A stretch of 64,000 nt of DNA from Mesorhizobium loti CJ3sym (GCF_000472785.1 NZ_AXAL01000001.1:519160-583159), one strand, 5' to 3'. Counted from the first letter of the stretch, positions 10,962 to 19,963 are shown. Numbers and translations: made by a program. Notes: generated from the sequence alone by a model not told the origin.

Positions 10962-12199
10962 TGTCCTCTCCAGATGCGGGCATGGAGCGGATTGAAGCCC
11001 ATGCGGTAAACGAGTTCGGCGGGGCGCTCTATGTCCCAGATCGCCAGGTCGGCGGATTTGCCGGCTTCCAGTGTGCCGGCCTTGTCGAGAAGGCCAAGCG
11101 CACGCGCGGCCTCGCGGGTGACGCCGGCGAGGCATTCATCGACGGTCAAGCCAAAGAGGGTCGCGGCCATATTCATGGTGAGCAACAGCGAGGTGAGCGG
11201 CGAAGTGCCGGGATTGCTGTCCGTCGCCACCGCCATCTTCACACCATGGCGGCGGAACAAGTCGACAGGCGGCTTCTTGGTTTCGCGAATGAAGTAGTAG
11301 GCGCCGGGCAGGATGGTCGCCACCGTGCCGGCCTTTGCCATGGCGGCAGCGCCCGCCTCGTCCGTGTATTCGAGATGGTCGGCGGACAGCGCGCCATAGC
11401 TGGCGGCAAGCGCGGCGCCGTGCAGGTTGGACAGTTGGTCGGCGTGAAGCTTGACCGGCAGACCCAAGGCCTTGGCGGCATCGAAAACGCGCGCCATCTG
11501 CTCCGGCGAGAACGCTATGCCTTCACAAAAACCGTCGACCGCATCGGCCAGTCCTTCGGCGGCAACCGCCGGAACAATCTGCTTGGCGACGAGATCGATG
11601 AACGCGTCCTTGTCACCCTTGGCTTCAGGCGGCAGAGCGTGTGCGGCGAGGCAGGTCGTGCGGACGGTGACGGGACGCTCATTGGCCAGCCGACGGGCGG
11701 CACGCAGCGACTTCTTCTCATTGTCGAGATCGAGGCCATAGCCCGACTTCACCTCAACGGTAGTGACACCTTCGGCGATCAGCGCATCGAGGCGCGGCAG
11801 CGTCTGGGCGACGAGCTCATCCTCGTTTGCCGCGCGCAGCGACTTGACCGAGGAAACAATACCGCCACCAGCGCGGGCCACTTCTTCATAGGTGGCGCCG
11901 GCCAGCCGCATCTCGAATTCGTTGGCGCGGTTGCCGGCATAGACAAGATGGGTGTGGCAGTCGATCAGGCCGGGCGTCATCCAGCGGCCCTCGCAATCGA
12001 CGGTCTCGGCGCCCTGCCCTGCCAAAGCCGGCATGTCCGCTTCGGCGCCGGCATAGACGATAAGCCCGTCGCGGGCAGCAACGGCGCCCTTCTCGACGAC
12101 GCCGAGGCCCGCCGCGCCGTCGGCCATGGTCGCCAGCCGCGCATTGCGCCACAGACGAAAGCCGCTCTTCCCGTTTGCTCCAACCATCATCTTTTCCAT
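10958..12199 (-). CDS. hutI: Imidazolonepropionase
   Basis: About 413 residues of an amidohydrolase-fold enzyme that opens the imidazolone ring of 4-imidazolone-5-propionate to give N-formimino-L-glutamate. Metal ligands are in [15 protein letters not shown] (about 84-98), the later CLAAHALP and KLHADQLS, and the [11 protein letters not shown] segment. First gene of the minus-strand operon, facing hutF across an 85-bp intergenic region. The start is unsettled: ATG 12199, ATG 12190/12187 and TTG 12214 all fit, and none has a strong Shine-Dalgarno. Confidence 0.95.
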   Translation of the reverse strand: MEKMMVGANGKSGFRLWRNARLATMADGAAGLGVVEKGAVAARDGLIVYAGAEADMPALAGQGAETVDCEGRWMTPGLIDCHTHLVYAGNRANEFEMRLAGATYEEVARAGGGIVSSVKSLRAANEDELVAQTLPRLDALIAEGVTTVEVKSGYGLDLDNEKKSLRAARRLANERPVTVRTTCLAAHALPPEAKGDKDAFIDLVAKQIVPAVAAEGLADAVDGFCEGIAFSPEQMARVFDAAKALGLPVKLHADQLSNLHGAALAASYGALSADHLEYTDEAGAAAMAKAGTVATILPGAYYFIRETKKPPVDLFRRHGVKMAVATDSNPGTSPLTSLLLTMNMAATLFGLTVDECLAGVTREAARALGLLDKAGTLEAGKSADLAIWDIERPAELVYRMGFNPLHARIWRGQ

Positions 12200-12216
12200 T
12201 TGAAAGGATGACAATT

Positions 12217-12228
12217 ATGTATATACAT
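12217..12228. promoter_or_regulatory. HutC operator between hutI and hutF
   Basis: ATGTATATACAT is a perfect 12-bp palindrome in the 85 bp between the divergent hutI and hutF starts. Its core TGTA-TA-TACA matches the TGTA-N2-TACA site described for HutC repressors of the GntR/HutC subfamily, and a hutC gene follows hutF. One site could control both transcripts; induction by urocanate would follow the known HutC model. Confidence 0.75.
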
Positions 12229-12284
12229 ATTGAAACGCGACGCAAGTGGTATCGTCGCTCGAGCATGCAGATTTGGAGACGCAT

Positions 12285-13637
12285 ATGACGGCAATGTTTG
12301 CGGAACAGGCACTGCTGCCCGAGGGCTGGCAAGGCAATGTCAGGATCGCGCTCGACGGAGGCCGAATCGCCGCCGTCGAAGCGGGCGCAGTTCCGCAGGC
12401 CGGCGACGAACGCCATGCCATTCTTGTGCCCGGCATGCCTAATCTGCACAGCCACGCGTTCCAGCGCGGCATGGCGGGATTGGCCGAGCTTCGCGGCCCG
12501 TCAGCCGACAGTTTCTGGAGCTGGCGCGAGGTGATGTACCGCTTCGCGCTGTCGATGACGCCGGACCAGGTCGAGGCGGTGGCCGCGCAGCTCTATGTCG
12601 AGATGCTGGAAGCCGGCTTCTCACGCGTCGGCGAATTCCACTATCTGCATCACGACCGTGACGGGAAACCCTACGCCAACCTAGCCGAGATGGCCGAGCG
12701 CATCGCGGCGGCCGCCGGCGAAACCGGCATCGGCCTGACACTGCTGCCTGTGTTTTACGCGCATTCCTCTTTCGGGGGCGCTGCGCCGAACGAAGGCCAG
12801 CGCCGATTCATCAACGATGTGAATCGGTTCTCCCGGCTTGTTGAGAAAAGCCGCGAATCGGTTCGCGCGTTGAATCAGGCCGTCGTCGGTGTCGCGCCGC
12901 ACAGCCTGCGCGCCGCGACGCCAGAGGAACTGACCCAAATTGCCGCTTTGGCGCCGAATGCACCGATCCACATCCATGTCGCCGAGCAGGTGAAGGAGGT
13001 CGAGGACTGCCTTGCCTGGTCAGGCGCGCGCCCGGTCGAATTCTTGCTGGCCAACGCTGAGGTCGACCAGCGCTGGTGCCTGATCCACGCCACCCACATG
13101 ACCGATGCGGAAACCGTAGGGATGGCCAAGAGCGGCGCTATCGCCGGCCTTTGCCCGATCACCGAGGCCAATCTCGGCGACGGCACATTTGCCGCGCCGT
13201 TGTTCGGGGAGCATGGCGGCCGCTTCGGTGTCGGTTCCGATTCCAATGTGCTGATTGGCCTGCCCGACGAATTGCGCCAGCTCGAATATTCGCAACGCCT
13301 CGCCCACCGCGCCCGCAATGTGCTGGCGGTGGCCGGTGGTTCGACCGGGCGCGCGCTGTTCGATGCGGCACTCGACGGCGGCAGTGTCGCGCTCGGCGCC
13401 GGCGCCTCGCGGATTGCCGTCGGTGCGGCCGCCGATCTGGTCTCGCTCGACGCCAGCAGCCCCTCGCTGGCCGGCAAGACCGGCGACGCGATCCTCGACG
13501 CCTGGATCTTCGCCAATGGCAGCAAGGTCGACTGCGTCTGGGTGCATGGGCAAAAACAGGTCAGCGGCGGCCGGCATGCCAGGCGTGAAGCCATCGCCGA
13601 ACGGTTTCGCACTGTGATGATGGCGCTGTCGGCATGA
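12285..13637 (+). CDS. hutF: Formimidoylglutamate deiminase
   Basis: 450 residues of the amidohydrolase superfamily. It deiminates N-formimino-L-glutamate to N-formyl-L-glutamate plus ammonia, which marks the five-step pathway together with HutG. Zinc ligands are in NLHSHAFQRGMAG (about residues 49-61), IHIHVAEQ and the later GVGSDSN. The start is set by TTGGAG at 12273-12278, 6 nt before ATG 12285; an upstream in-frame ATG at 12246 lacks a site and lies close to the operator. Its end overlaps hutC by 4 bp. Confidence 0.95.
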   Translation: MTAMFAEQALLPEGWQGNVRIALDGGRIAAVEAGAVPQAGDERHAILVPGMPNLHSHAFQRGMAGLAELRGPSADSFWSWREVMYRFALSMTPDQVEAVAAQLYVEMLEAGFSRVGEFHYLHHDRDGKPYANLAEMAERIAAAAGETGIGLTLLPVFYAHSSFGGAAPNEGQRRFINDVNRFSRLVEKSRESVRALNQAVVGVAPHSLRAATPEELTQIAALAPNAPIHIHVAEQVKEVEDCLAWSGARPVEFLLANAEVDQRWCLIHATHMTDAETVGMAKSGAIAGLCPITEANLGDGTFAAPLFGEHGGRFGVGSDSNVLIGLPDELRQLEYSQRLAHRARNVLAVAGGSTGRALFDAALDGGSVALGAGASRIAVGAAADLVSLDASSPSLAGKTGDAILDAWIFANGSKVDCVWVHGQKQVSGGRHARREAIAERFRTVMMALSA

Positions 13638-14374
13638 GCACGGCCGAGGCAGTTGATGCTGACAGCGTCGGCTCGCTGCACCAGCGCATCCTGTCCGACA
13701 TCAGCGAAAAAATCCTGTCCGGCGCCTGGGCGCCCGGCCATCGCATCCCGTTCGAGCACGAGTTGACGACCGAGTATAGTTGCTCGCGCATGACGGTGAA
13801 CAAGGCACTGTCGCAGCTGGCCAAGGCCGGACTGATCGAACGCCGCCGCCGCTCTGGTAGCTTCGTGCGCCAGCCGCAGTCGCAAGCAGCCGTGCTGGAG
13901 CTTCACGACATCAGGATCGAGGTCGAAGCGCTTGGCCTGCTTTATCGCTACAAGCGGCTGGAGCGACTGAAGCGGCGCAGCAACGCAGACGACAGAGCGC
14001 TGCTCGGGCTGTCCGCCGCAGGGTCATTGCTATGGGTCGAAGGCCTGCATTTTGCCGGCGAACGGCCATTCGCACTCGAGCAGCGCCTGATCAATCTTTC
14101 GGCGGTTCCGGAAGCCGGAGACGAAGAGTTCCGGGAAATCGCCGCCGGGCCCTGGCTGATTGGCCGCGTGCCGTGGAGCGAGGCCGAACACCGCATCCGT
14201 GCCATGGCCGCCGATGAGACAATTGCCGATGCGCTCGACATCGATCCCGGCGCGCCCTGCCTGGTGGTCGAGCGCCGCACCTGGAGTGCGGAGCATCCGG
14301 TGACGCATGTCCGGTTTGTCTATCCGGCGGAAAGCCACACGCTGGTGGCAAGGTTCACGCCGTCGCAGGGGTAG
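13634..14374 (+). CDS. hutC: Histidine utilization repressor, GntR family
   Basis: 246 residues: an N-terminal GntR winged helix (about 13-80, with LTTEYSCSRMTVNKALSQLA) and a C-terminal UTRA ligand-binding domain ending in VRFVYPAESHTLVARF. HutC proteins repress hut genes and release DNA on binding urocanate. It is coupled to hutF by an ATGA overlap, so it is probably autoregulated through the palindrome at 12217-12228. Confidence 0.93.
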   Translation: MSTAEAVDADSVGSLHQRILSDISEKILSGAWAPGHRIPFEHELTTEYSCSRMTVNKALSQLAKAGLIERRRRSGSFVRQPQSQAAVLELHDIRIEVEALGLLYRYKRLERLKRRSNADDRALLGLSAAGSLLWVEGLHFAGERPFALEQRLINLSAVPEAGDEEFREIAAGPWLIGRVPWSEAEHRIRAMAADETIADALDIDPGAPCLVVERRTWSAEHPVTHVRFVYPAESHTLVARFTPSQG

Positions 14375-14379
14375 CGCCT

Positions 14380-14511
14380 TTTCACCCTCCCCCTTGTGGG
14401 GAGGGTCGGTGAGCCAACGTTGCGAAGCAAGGTTGGCGAGACGGGGTGGGGGGCGGCGCCGACCCCCGCCCCGCTGCTCCGCAGCGACCCTCCCACAAGG
14501 GGAGGGTGAAA
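14380..14511. repeat. Short inverted-repeat intergenic element, family 1
   Basis: About 132 bp bounded by near-identical inverted termini: TTTCACCCTCCCCCTTGTGG at the left and CCCACAAGGGGAGGGTGAAA at the right, differing only in C/G run lengths. The interior is GC-rich with its own stem (GCTGCTCCGCAGC). There is no coding capacity. It lies between the 3' ends of hutC and the RidA gene and could also end both transcripts. A truncated relative is at 45821-45872. Confidence 0.8.
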
Positions 14512-14513
14512 GC

Positions 14514-14858
14514 TCAGATCGCCGCCGTGACAATAATCTCGACCAGATATTCCGGACCAGCCAACTTGGCTTCGCCTGTGGCGCGGGCCGGCGTGTTGCC
14601 CTGCGGCACCCACTTGTCCCATTCCGAATTCATCTCGGCGAAGGTGCCCATGTCGGCCAGCCAGATGATCGCCTGAACGATCTTGGTCTTGTCGGTGCCG
14701 GCCTTGGCCAGCAATTCGTCGATGGTCGCCAGAATATCACGGGTCTGCGAGGCGACGTTGCCGCCGGGCTCGCCGACCTGGCCGGCCAGATAGACGGTGT
14801 TGCCGTGTATGACGATCTGGCTCATGCGCGGGCCAACATCGATGCGACGAATGCTCAT
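14514..14858 (-). CDS. RidA/YjgF/UK114 family protein
   Basis: 114 residues covering the whole RidA fold (VYLAGQVGE near 22-30, ATIDELLAKAG, and the C-terminal VEIIVTAAI). Family members hydrolyse reactive enamine/imine intermediates, but this subgroup lacks the canonical catalytic RNCxxA-type arginine segment: the region reads TPARATGEAKLAGPEYLVEI, with Arg retained and no Cys. The exact substrate is unknown. It faces hutC tail to tail across a repeat element, so it is not part of the hut operon. Confidence 0.85.
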   Translation of the reverse strand: MSIRRIDVGPRMSQIVIHGNTVYLAGQVGEPGGNVASQTRDILATIDELLAKAGTDKTKIVQAIIWLADMGTFAEMNSEWDKWVPQGNTPARATGEAKLAGPEYLVEIIVTAAI

Positions 14859-15013
14859 GGGAGGTTCCTTCCTGTTATGGGTGGCGACTGTTTAGAGTTG
14901 GCGTGGGCTTCGGGCAAGGCCGCCCGGGCCAAATCTCCTTGGACCAGTGAGAGACGAGATTCACGGCAAGTTGAGCCGCCGGTCGCAATTCCGCCCGATT
15001 GGCTTGTTGACTA

Positions 15014-15025
15014 ATGTAATAACAT
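15014..15025 (+). promoter_or_regulatory. Candidate Zur box upstream of the zinc transporter
   Basis: ATGTAATAACAT differs by one base from the ATGTTATAACAT core known for Zur sites in rhizobia and Agrobacterium. It lies 55 bp upstream of the transporter ATPase start in an AT-rich patch, where a promoter would be expected. Zinc-dependent repression is inferred from this match and the gene product. Confidence 0.6.
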
Positions 15026-15080
15026 CACATATCCAATCGACCCCTGCCCGCGGCCGGATTTCGCTGCCCCACGGAACGAC

Positions 15081-15899
15081 ATGACCCAGACCTGCCTGAC
15101 ATTCCGTGACCTGACGCTGGGCTACAGCAGCCACCCGGCGATCCATCACCTCGACGGCACGATCCGCAAGGGTTCGCTGACGGCCGTGGTCGGCGCCAAC
15201 GGCTCCGGCAAATCGACACTGATGAAGGGTATCGTCGGCGTGCTGAAGCCGATGGCCGGCGAGGTTGTTCGCGCCCCGGGCGTACGAGCAGCCTATCTTC
15301 CGCAGCAATCGGAGCTCGACCGCTCCTTCCCGGCGCGCGTCGTCGATCTGGTTTCGCTTGGCCTGTGGCCAAAGCGCGGCATGCTTGGCCGCTACACATC
15401 AGAGGATCGCGCGGCGGTCAGCCAGGCGCTGATGGCGGTCGGCCTCGGCGGCTTCGAGAAGCGACCGATCGACACGCTGTCGGGCGGCCAGCTACAACGC
15501 ACGCTGTTTGCCCGCGTTCTGTTGCAGGATGCCGACCTCATCCTGCTCGACGAACCATTCAACGCCGTCGATGCCAAGACGGTTGGCGACCTGATCGCCC
15601 TGATCAAGCGCTGGCATGGCGAGGAACGCACCATCATGGTCGTCGTCCATGACCTCGATCTCGTGCGCCAGAATTTTCCGGAGACGTTGCTCCTAGCCCG
15701 CCAGCCGATCGCCTGGGGTGAGACGCGGGAGACGCTGAAGCCCGAAAACCTGTTACGCGCCCGCCGTTTTCATGAGGCCTGGGAAGAGAACGCGCCATGG
15801 TGCGAGCCCGACGAGAACGCTCATGGGCACGACCATCATGACCATGCTCACGGGCACGATCATGACCATCACCATGGCGCTGGGCCGAGAGCTGCCTGA
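15081..15899 (+). CDS. aztA: Zinc ABC transporter ATP-binding protein (AztA-like)
   Basis: 272 residues. Walker A GANGSGKST (about 37-45), the signature LSGGQLQRTLFARVLL, Walker B LILLDEPFNAVD and the H-loop VVVHDLD are all present. The last 25 or so residues form a His/Asp tail (repeats of HGHDHHDH type) that probably binds metal. The usual His-rich loop is missing from the cognate binding protein, so a metal-holding segment sits on the cytosolic ATPase instead. First gene of a three-gene operon behind a Zur-like box; its stop overlaps the permease start (TGATG). Confidence 0.88.
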   Translation: MTQTCLTFRDLTLGYSSHPAIHHLDGTIRKGSLTAVVGANGSGKSTLMKGIVGVLKPMAGEVVRAPGVRAAYLPQQSELDRSFPARVVDLVSLGLWPKRGMLGRYTSEDRAAVSQALMAVGLGGFEKRPIDTLSGGQLQRTLFARVLLQDADLILLDEPFNAVDAKTVGDLIALIKRWHGEERTIMVVVHDLDLVRQNFPETLLLARQPIAWGETRETLKPENLLRARRFHEAWEENAPWCEPDENAHGHDHHDHAHGHDHDHHHGAGPRAA

Positions 15900-16774
15900 T
15901 GGATACGCTTTACGGCCTTTTCATCGCACCCTTTGCCGATTTCGGCTTCATGCAGCGGGCGCTGTTCGGCTCGCTGATGCTGTCGCTCGGCGCCTGCCCG
16001 ATCGGCGTCTTCCTGATGCTGCGGCGCATGAGCCTGTCCGGCGATGCCATGGCGCATGCCATCCTGCCCGGTGCGGCCGCCGGCTTCCTGTTCTATGGGC
16101 TGGAAATCCTGCCGATGACCATTGGCGGCCTGATTGCCGGCATCATCGTGGCGCTCGGCGCCGGGGCTGTCTCGCGCTTCACCATCCAGCGCGAGGATGC
16201 CTCGATGGCGGCCTTTTACCTGATCTCGCTCGCCATCGGCGTGCTGATGGTGTCGATCCGCGGCTCCAGCGTAGATCTCATGCATGTGCTGTTCGGCACA
16301 GTGCTGGCACTCAACAACGAGGCACTGATCCTGATTGGCGGCATTGTCGCGATAACGCTGGTCAGCCTCGCCATCTTCTGGCGGGCACTGGTCGCCGAAT
16401 GCCTCGATCCGCTGTTCCTGCGCTCGGTCAGCAAGATGGGCAGCCCGGTGCATTTCATCTTCCTTGGCCTCGTCGTGCTCAATCTCGTCGGCGGCTTCCA
16501 GGCGCTCGGCACACTGCTATCGGTCGGACTGATGATGCTGCCGGCGGCAGCAGCCCGCTTCTGGACCGCACGCGTCGAGCCGATGTGCGTGCTCGCCGTG
16601 CTGATCGGTTTCGCTTCCTGCATCGCCGGGCTGCTGTTGTCCTATCACGCCTCGCTGCCGTCCGGCCCGGCTATCATCCTGTCGGCCGGCGTCGTCTATT
16701 TCGCCTCGATCCTGCTCGGCACGCGCGGCATTCTGCGCGCCCGCATCATCCACCACCGTCACAGAACGGCCTGA
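15899..16774 (+). CDS. aztB: Zinc ABC transporter permease (AztB-like)
   Basis: 291 residues with about eight membrane segments typical of ABC-3 family metal permeases (ZnuB/MntB type). The conserved SLSGDAMAHAILPGAAAGF (about 45-63) and the later GGFQALGTLLSVGLMMLPAA are recognisable. It is translationally coupled to the upstream ATPase and followed after 24 bp by the binding protein. Zinc rather than manganese is inferred from the Zur-like box and the AztC-like partner. Confidence 0.88.
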   Translation: MDTLYGLFIAPFADFGFMQRALFGSLMLSLGACPIGVFLMLRRMSLSGDAMAHAILPGAAAGFLFYGLEILPMTIGGLIAGIIVALGAGAVSRFTIQREDASMAAFYLISLAIGVLMVSIRGSSVDLMHVLFGTVLALNNEALILIGGIVAITLVSLAIFWRALVAECLDPLFLRSVSKMGSPVHFIFLGLVVLNLVGGFQALGTLLSVGLMMLPAAAARFWTARVEPMCVLAVLIGFASCIAGLLLSYHASLPSGPAIILSAGVVYFASILLGTRGILRARIIHHRHRTA

Positions 16775-16798
16775 TCCCCTAAAAGGAGCCCCTCGCTT

Positions 16799-17740
16799 AT
16801 GCTGAAATCCATCCGTGCCGCCCTGGCGTTGAGCGTTATAACATTAACCGCCTTTGGTGCATCCTCGACCTTTGCTGCGCCGCTGAAAGTGGTCGCCAGT
16901 TTCACGGTCATTGCCGATTTCGCCAGGAATGTCGGTGGCGACCGCATCGATCTGACGACCATCGTCGGGCCGGATGGCGACGCCCATGTCTATGAGCCGA
17001 GCCCGGCCGACGCAGTGGCCATGGCCAAGGCCGATATCGTTCTGGTCAACGGCCTGCACTTTGAAGGTTTTCTGCAGCGGCTGGTCGATGCCAGCGCCAC
17101 CAAGGCCTCGATCATCACCTTGACCAACGGCGTGACGCCGATCGACTTCAAGCCTGAATTCGCCGATGCCGACGCAGCCGAAGGTGCCGGCACCGGCGGC
17201 GGCAAAACGGTCACCGATCCGCACGCCTTCCAGTCGATCGCCAATGCCAAGATCTATGTGAAGAACATCGCCGAGGCGTTCTGCGCGGCCGACACCGATG
17301 GCTGCGTCGGCTACCAGACCAATGCCGCCGCCTACACCAAGAAGCTCGATGCACTGGAAGGCGAAGTGAAGGCGGCGATCCAGTCGATCCCTGAAGCCAA
17401 GCGCGTCGTCATCACCTCGCATGATGCCTTCGGCTATTTCGAACACGAATACGGGCTGACTTTTCTTGCCCCGCAAGGCATCTCGACTGATTCCGAACCG
17501 TCGGCCGCCGATGTCGCCAGGCTGGTTAGCCAAGTGAAGCAGGACAAGGCCTCGGCCATCTTTGTCGAGAACATCACCAACCCGCGCCTGATCGAGCAGA
17601 TCGCCAGCGAGACCGGCATCAAGGTGGGCGGCACGCTCTATTCGGACGCGCTGTCGCAGCCCGATGGCCCCGGCTCGACCTATATCGACATGATGCACAA
17701 CAACATCCGTCAGATCAAAGGCGCGATCCTCGGCAGCTGA
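16799..17740 (+). CDS. aztC: Zinc-binding periplasmic protein (AztC-like)
   Basis: 313 residues with a signal peptide (cleavage near FA-APLKV, about residue 26). Cluster A-I metal-binding protein with candidate ligands His in DAHVYEPSP, His in VTDPHAFQS, His in ITSHDAFGYFEHEYG and Asp in LYSDALS. In place of ZnuA's long His-rich loop there is a short Ala/Gly segment, and CAADTDGC could form a disulfide, both as in AztC. AGGAG lies 11 nt before the ATG. No AztD chaperone gene follows. Confidence 0.88.
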   Translation: MLKSIRAALALSVITLTAFGASSTFAAPLKVVASFTVIADFARNVGGDRIDLTTIVGPDGDAHVYEPSPADAVAMAKADIVLVNGLHFEGFLQRLVDASATKASIITLTNGVTPIDFKPEFADADAAEGAGTGGGKTVTDPHAFQSIANAKIYVKNIAEAFCAADTDGCVGYQTNAAAYTKKLDALEGEVKAAIQSIPEAKRVVITSHDAFGYFEHEYGLTFLAPQGISTDSEPSAADVARLVSQVKQDKASAIFVENITNPRLIEQIASETGIKVGGTLYSDALSQPDGPGSTYIDMMHNNIRQIKGAILGS

Positions 17741-17763
17741 GACCGGCATCTCACTCGCAAGCA

Positions 17764-17794
17764 CCGCAGCCACCTGAAATCAGGCTGGCTGCGG
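17764..17794 (+). terminator. Strong hairpin after the zinc transporter operon
   Basis: CCGCAGCCA and CCTGA pair with TCAGG and TGGCTGCGG, a 14-bp stem with one bulged C and a two-base loop, 24 bp after the aztC stop. There is no long T run, so it may be a weak terminator or an mRNA 3' stabiliser rather than a classical intrinsic terminator. Confidence 0.5.
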
Positions 17795-17873
17795 TTAGCA
17801 GTTGCCGACCACCTCAGGGAATGGCAAGACTCCGGTCAGGCCACCAGGCATCTAGGATTGCGAGGACAGCACC

Positions 17874-18212
17874 ATGGAATACCGCGAAATCAGCGAGGAC
17901 TATTCGGTCTCTGGCCAGATCCAGGCCGAAGATGTCGCCGCCATCAAGGAAGCCGGCTTCAAGAGCGTCATCTGCAACCGGCCTGACGATGAGCAGCCCG
18001 GCCAGCCTTCGGCCAAAAGCATCGGGTCGGCGGTCGAGGCCGCCGGCCTCGCCTTCCGCTACATCCCGGTCATAAGCGGCCAGATCACCGCCGAGAATGT
18101 CGAGGACCAGGCCGAGGCGCTCGATGCGCTCGAAGGCCCGGTGTTCGCCTATTGCCGCTCCGGCGCCCGGTGCACCAATCTGTATGGGCTGATCCAGCAG
18201 TCAAAGGGTTAG
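17874..18212 (+). CDS. TIGR01244/DUF442 family sulfur-transferase or phosphatase-like protein
   Basis: 112 residues of the family also found as the N-terminal domain of Blh proteins. The loop AYCRSGARCTNLY (about 93-105) has Cys and Arg in a CxxxxR spacing, like a rhodanese loop within a dual-specificity-phosphatase fold. Related domains occur in sulfide-oxidation and persulfide proteins, but there is no such neighbour here. AGGA lies 7 nt before the ATG. It ends head-on with the Lrp gene, overlapping by 4 bp. Confidence 0.82.
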   Translation: MEYREISEDYSVSGQIQAEDVAAIKEAGFKSVICNRPDDEQPGQPSAKSIGSAVEAAGLAFRYIPVISGQITAENVEDQAEALDALEGPVFAYCRSGARCTNLYGLIQQSKG

Positions 18213-18676
18213 ATCGGCAGCGCACCGGTCTCCTTCAGCGTTTCCAGCACAATCGCCGTCTTCACATGCTGGACCGATTCATGCGGCAGAAGCACGCCGT
18301 TGACGAATTCCGACAGTGATTTGAGATCAGGCGTCACCACCTTCAGGATATAATCCATCTCGCCGGTCAGCGCGTGCGCCTCCTGCACTTCCGGCAGCCG
18401 CGCTAGCAGTTCGCCGAAGCGCCTGGCATTATCGCGATTGTGAGTGGCAAGCGTCACCGAAATGACGTTGACCAGCGAGAAGCCGAGTTTGTCGCGGTCG
18501 AGCACGGCCCGGTAGCCCTTGATATAGCCGTCCTCCTCCAGCCGCTGTCGCCGGCGCGAGCATTGCGACGCCGACAGGTTCACCCGCTCCGAAAGGTCAT
18601 TGTTGGTCAGCCGCGCATCGCCCTGCAGGAGCGCCATTATCTTGCGGTCAAACAGATCAATGCGCGTCCCATCCAT
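18209..18676 (-). CDS. Lrp/AsnC family transcriptional regulator
   Basis: 155 residues: an N-terminal helix-turn-helix (LFDRKIMALLQGDARLTNNDLSERVNLSASQC region, about 6-38) and a RAM/AsnC ligand domain with HALTGEMDYILKV. The ATG at 18676 gives the usual length; an ATG at 18694 is a possible alternative. It diverges from hpd with 138 bp between, so it probably senses an aromatic amino acid and controls hpd; that link is inferred from position. Confidence 0.9.
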   Translation of the reverse strand: MDGTRIDLFDRKIMALLQGDARLTNNDLSERVNLSASQCSRRRQRLEEDGYIKGYRAVLDRDKLGFSLVNVISVTLATHNRDNARRFGELLARLPEVQEAHALTGEMDYILKVVTPDLKSLSEFVNGVLLPHESVQHVKTAIVLETLKETGALPI

Positions 18677-18814
18677 TATTTTATCTCTCAACATGCACAC
18701 TTCGCGCATGACATGATCATTTCAAGCGTTTGAATGCAAGCACCATGCGCCTGCTCCGCGCTATGATGGCGTGAGATGGTCTTTTCAGGCCAAGCCAGTT
18801 TTCGGAGGAATATC

Positions 18815-19927
18815 ATGGGTCCCTTCCCTCACGACGCCCCGCCCGCCACGATCAGCAAGGACAACCCCGCCGGCACCGATGGATTCGAGTTCGTCGAATT
18901 CGCGCATCCGGAGCCGCAAAAGCTGGCCGAACTGTTCGCCCGCATGGGCTATGTGGCGGTAGCGAAGCACCGGACCAAAGACATCACCGTCTGGCGCCAG
19001 GGCGACATCAACTATGTCGTCAATGCCGAGCCGGGTTCGCATGCAATGAAATTCGTCGACAAGCATGGCCCTTGCGCTGCCTCGATGGCCTGGCGCGTGG
19101 TCGATGCCAAGCATGCCTTCGACCAAGCCGTTTCGAAAGGCGCCACGCCTTACGAAGGCGACGACAAGGCGCTCGACGTGCCGGCGATCGTCGGCATCGG
19201 TGGCTCGCTGCTTTATTTCATCGACGCCTACGGCAAGAGGGGCTCGGCTTACGATGCCGAGTTCGAGTGGCTTGACGCGCGCGACCCGCGGCCGCAAGGC
19301 GTCGGCTTCTATTTCCTCGACCACCTGACCCACAATGTCTATCGCGGCCAGATGGACAAGTGGTGGGATTTCTACCGCGAGTTGTTCGGTTTCAAGCAGA
19401 TTCATTTCTTCGATATTGACGGCAAGATCACCGGGCTGGTCAGCCGCGCCATCACCTCGCCTTGCGGCAAAATCCGCATTCCGCTGAACGAATCCAAGGA
19501 CGAGACCAGCCAGATCGCTGAATATCTGAAGAAGTACAATGGCGAAGGCATCCAGCACATTGCGGTCGGCACCGACGAGATCTACGCCGCCACCGACAAG
19601 CTCGCCGACAACGGGCTGAAGTTCATGCCTGGCCCGCCGGAAACCTATTACGACATGTCCTATGCCAGGGTGAACGGCCATGACGAGCCGATCGAGCCGA
19701 TGAAGAAGCACGGCATTCTCATCGACGGCGAAGGCGTGGTGGACGGCGGCATGACCAAGATCCTGCTGCAGATCTTTTCCAAAACCGTGATCGGGCCGAT
19801 CTTCTTCGAGTTCATCCAGCGCAAGGGTGACGAAGGCTTTGGTGAAGGCAATTTCCGCGCGCTGTTCGAATCGATCGAGCAGGACCAGATCAAGCGCGGC
19901 GTGATCAAGGTGCAGGCGGCGGAATAG
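18815..19927 (+). CDS. hpd: 4-hydroxyphenylpyruvate dioxygenase
   Basis: 370 residues in two VOC-type domains. It turns 4-hydroxyphenylpyruvate into homogentisate using Fe(II) and O2. The three iron ligands are recognisable: His in FLDHLTHNV, His in GIQHIAVGT and Glu in FFEFIQRKG, and the C-terminal gating helix ends in FRALFESIEQDQ. The start is fixed by GGAGGAA at 18804-18810 before ATG 18815. It feeds hmgA, which lies 4 kb away on the other strand. Confidence 0.96.
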   Translation: MGPFPHDAPPATISKDNPAGTDGFEFVEFAHPEPQKLAELFARMGYVAVAKHRTKDITVWRQGDINYVVNAEPGSHAMKFVDKHGPCAASMAWRVVDAKHAFDQAVSKGATPYEGDDKALDVPAIVGIGGSLLYFIDAYGKRGSAYDAEFEWLDARDPRPQGVGFYFLDHLTHNVYRGQMDKWWDFYRELFGFKQIHFFDIDGKITGLVSRAITSPCGKIRIPLNESKDETSQIAEYLKKYNGEGIQHIAVGTDEIYAATDKLADNGLKFMPGPPETYYDMSYARVNGHDEPIEPMKKHGILIDGEGVVDGGMTKILLQIFSKTVIGPIFFEFIQRKGDEGFGEGNFRALFESIEQDQIKRGVIKVQAAE

Positions 19928-19963
19928 ACCGGCCCAAACCCAACCCTCTTGCGTCCCGATCAA

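Noticed and set aside
10961..12211. Plus-strand 416-codon frame opposite hutI
   Set aside because: The minus strand encodes a full imidazolonepropionase with metal motifs; the opposite frame is a shadow with unstructured composition.
16832..16848. Second Zur-like box (GTTATAACATTAACC)
   Set aside because: It lies within the signal-peptide coding region of aztC and matches only half of the consensus symmetry; probably chance.
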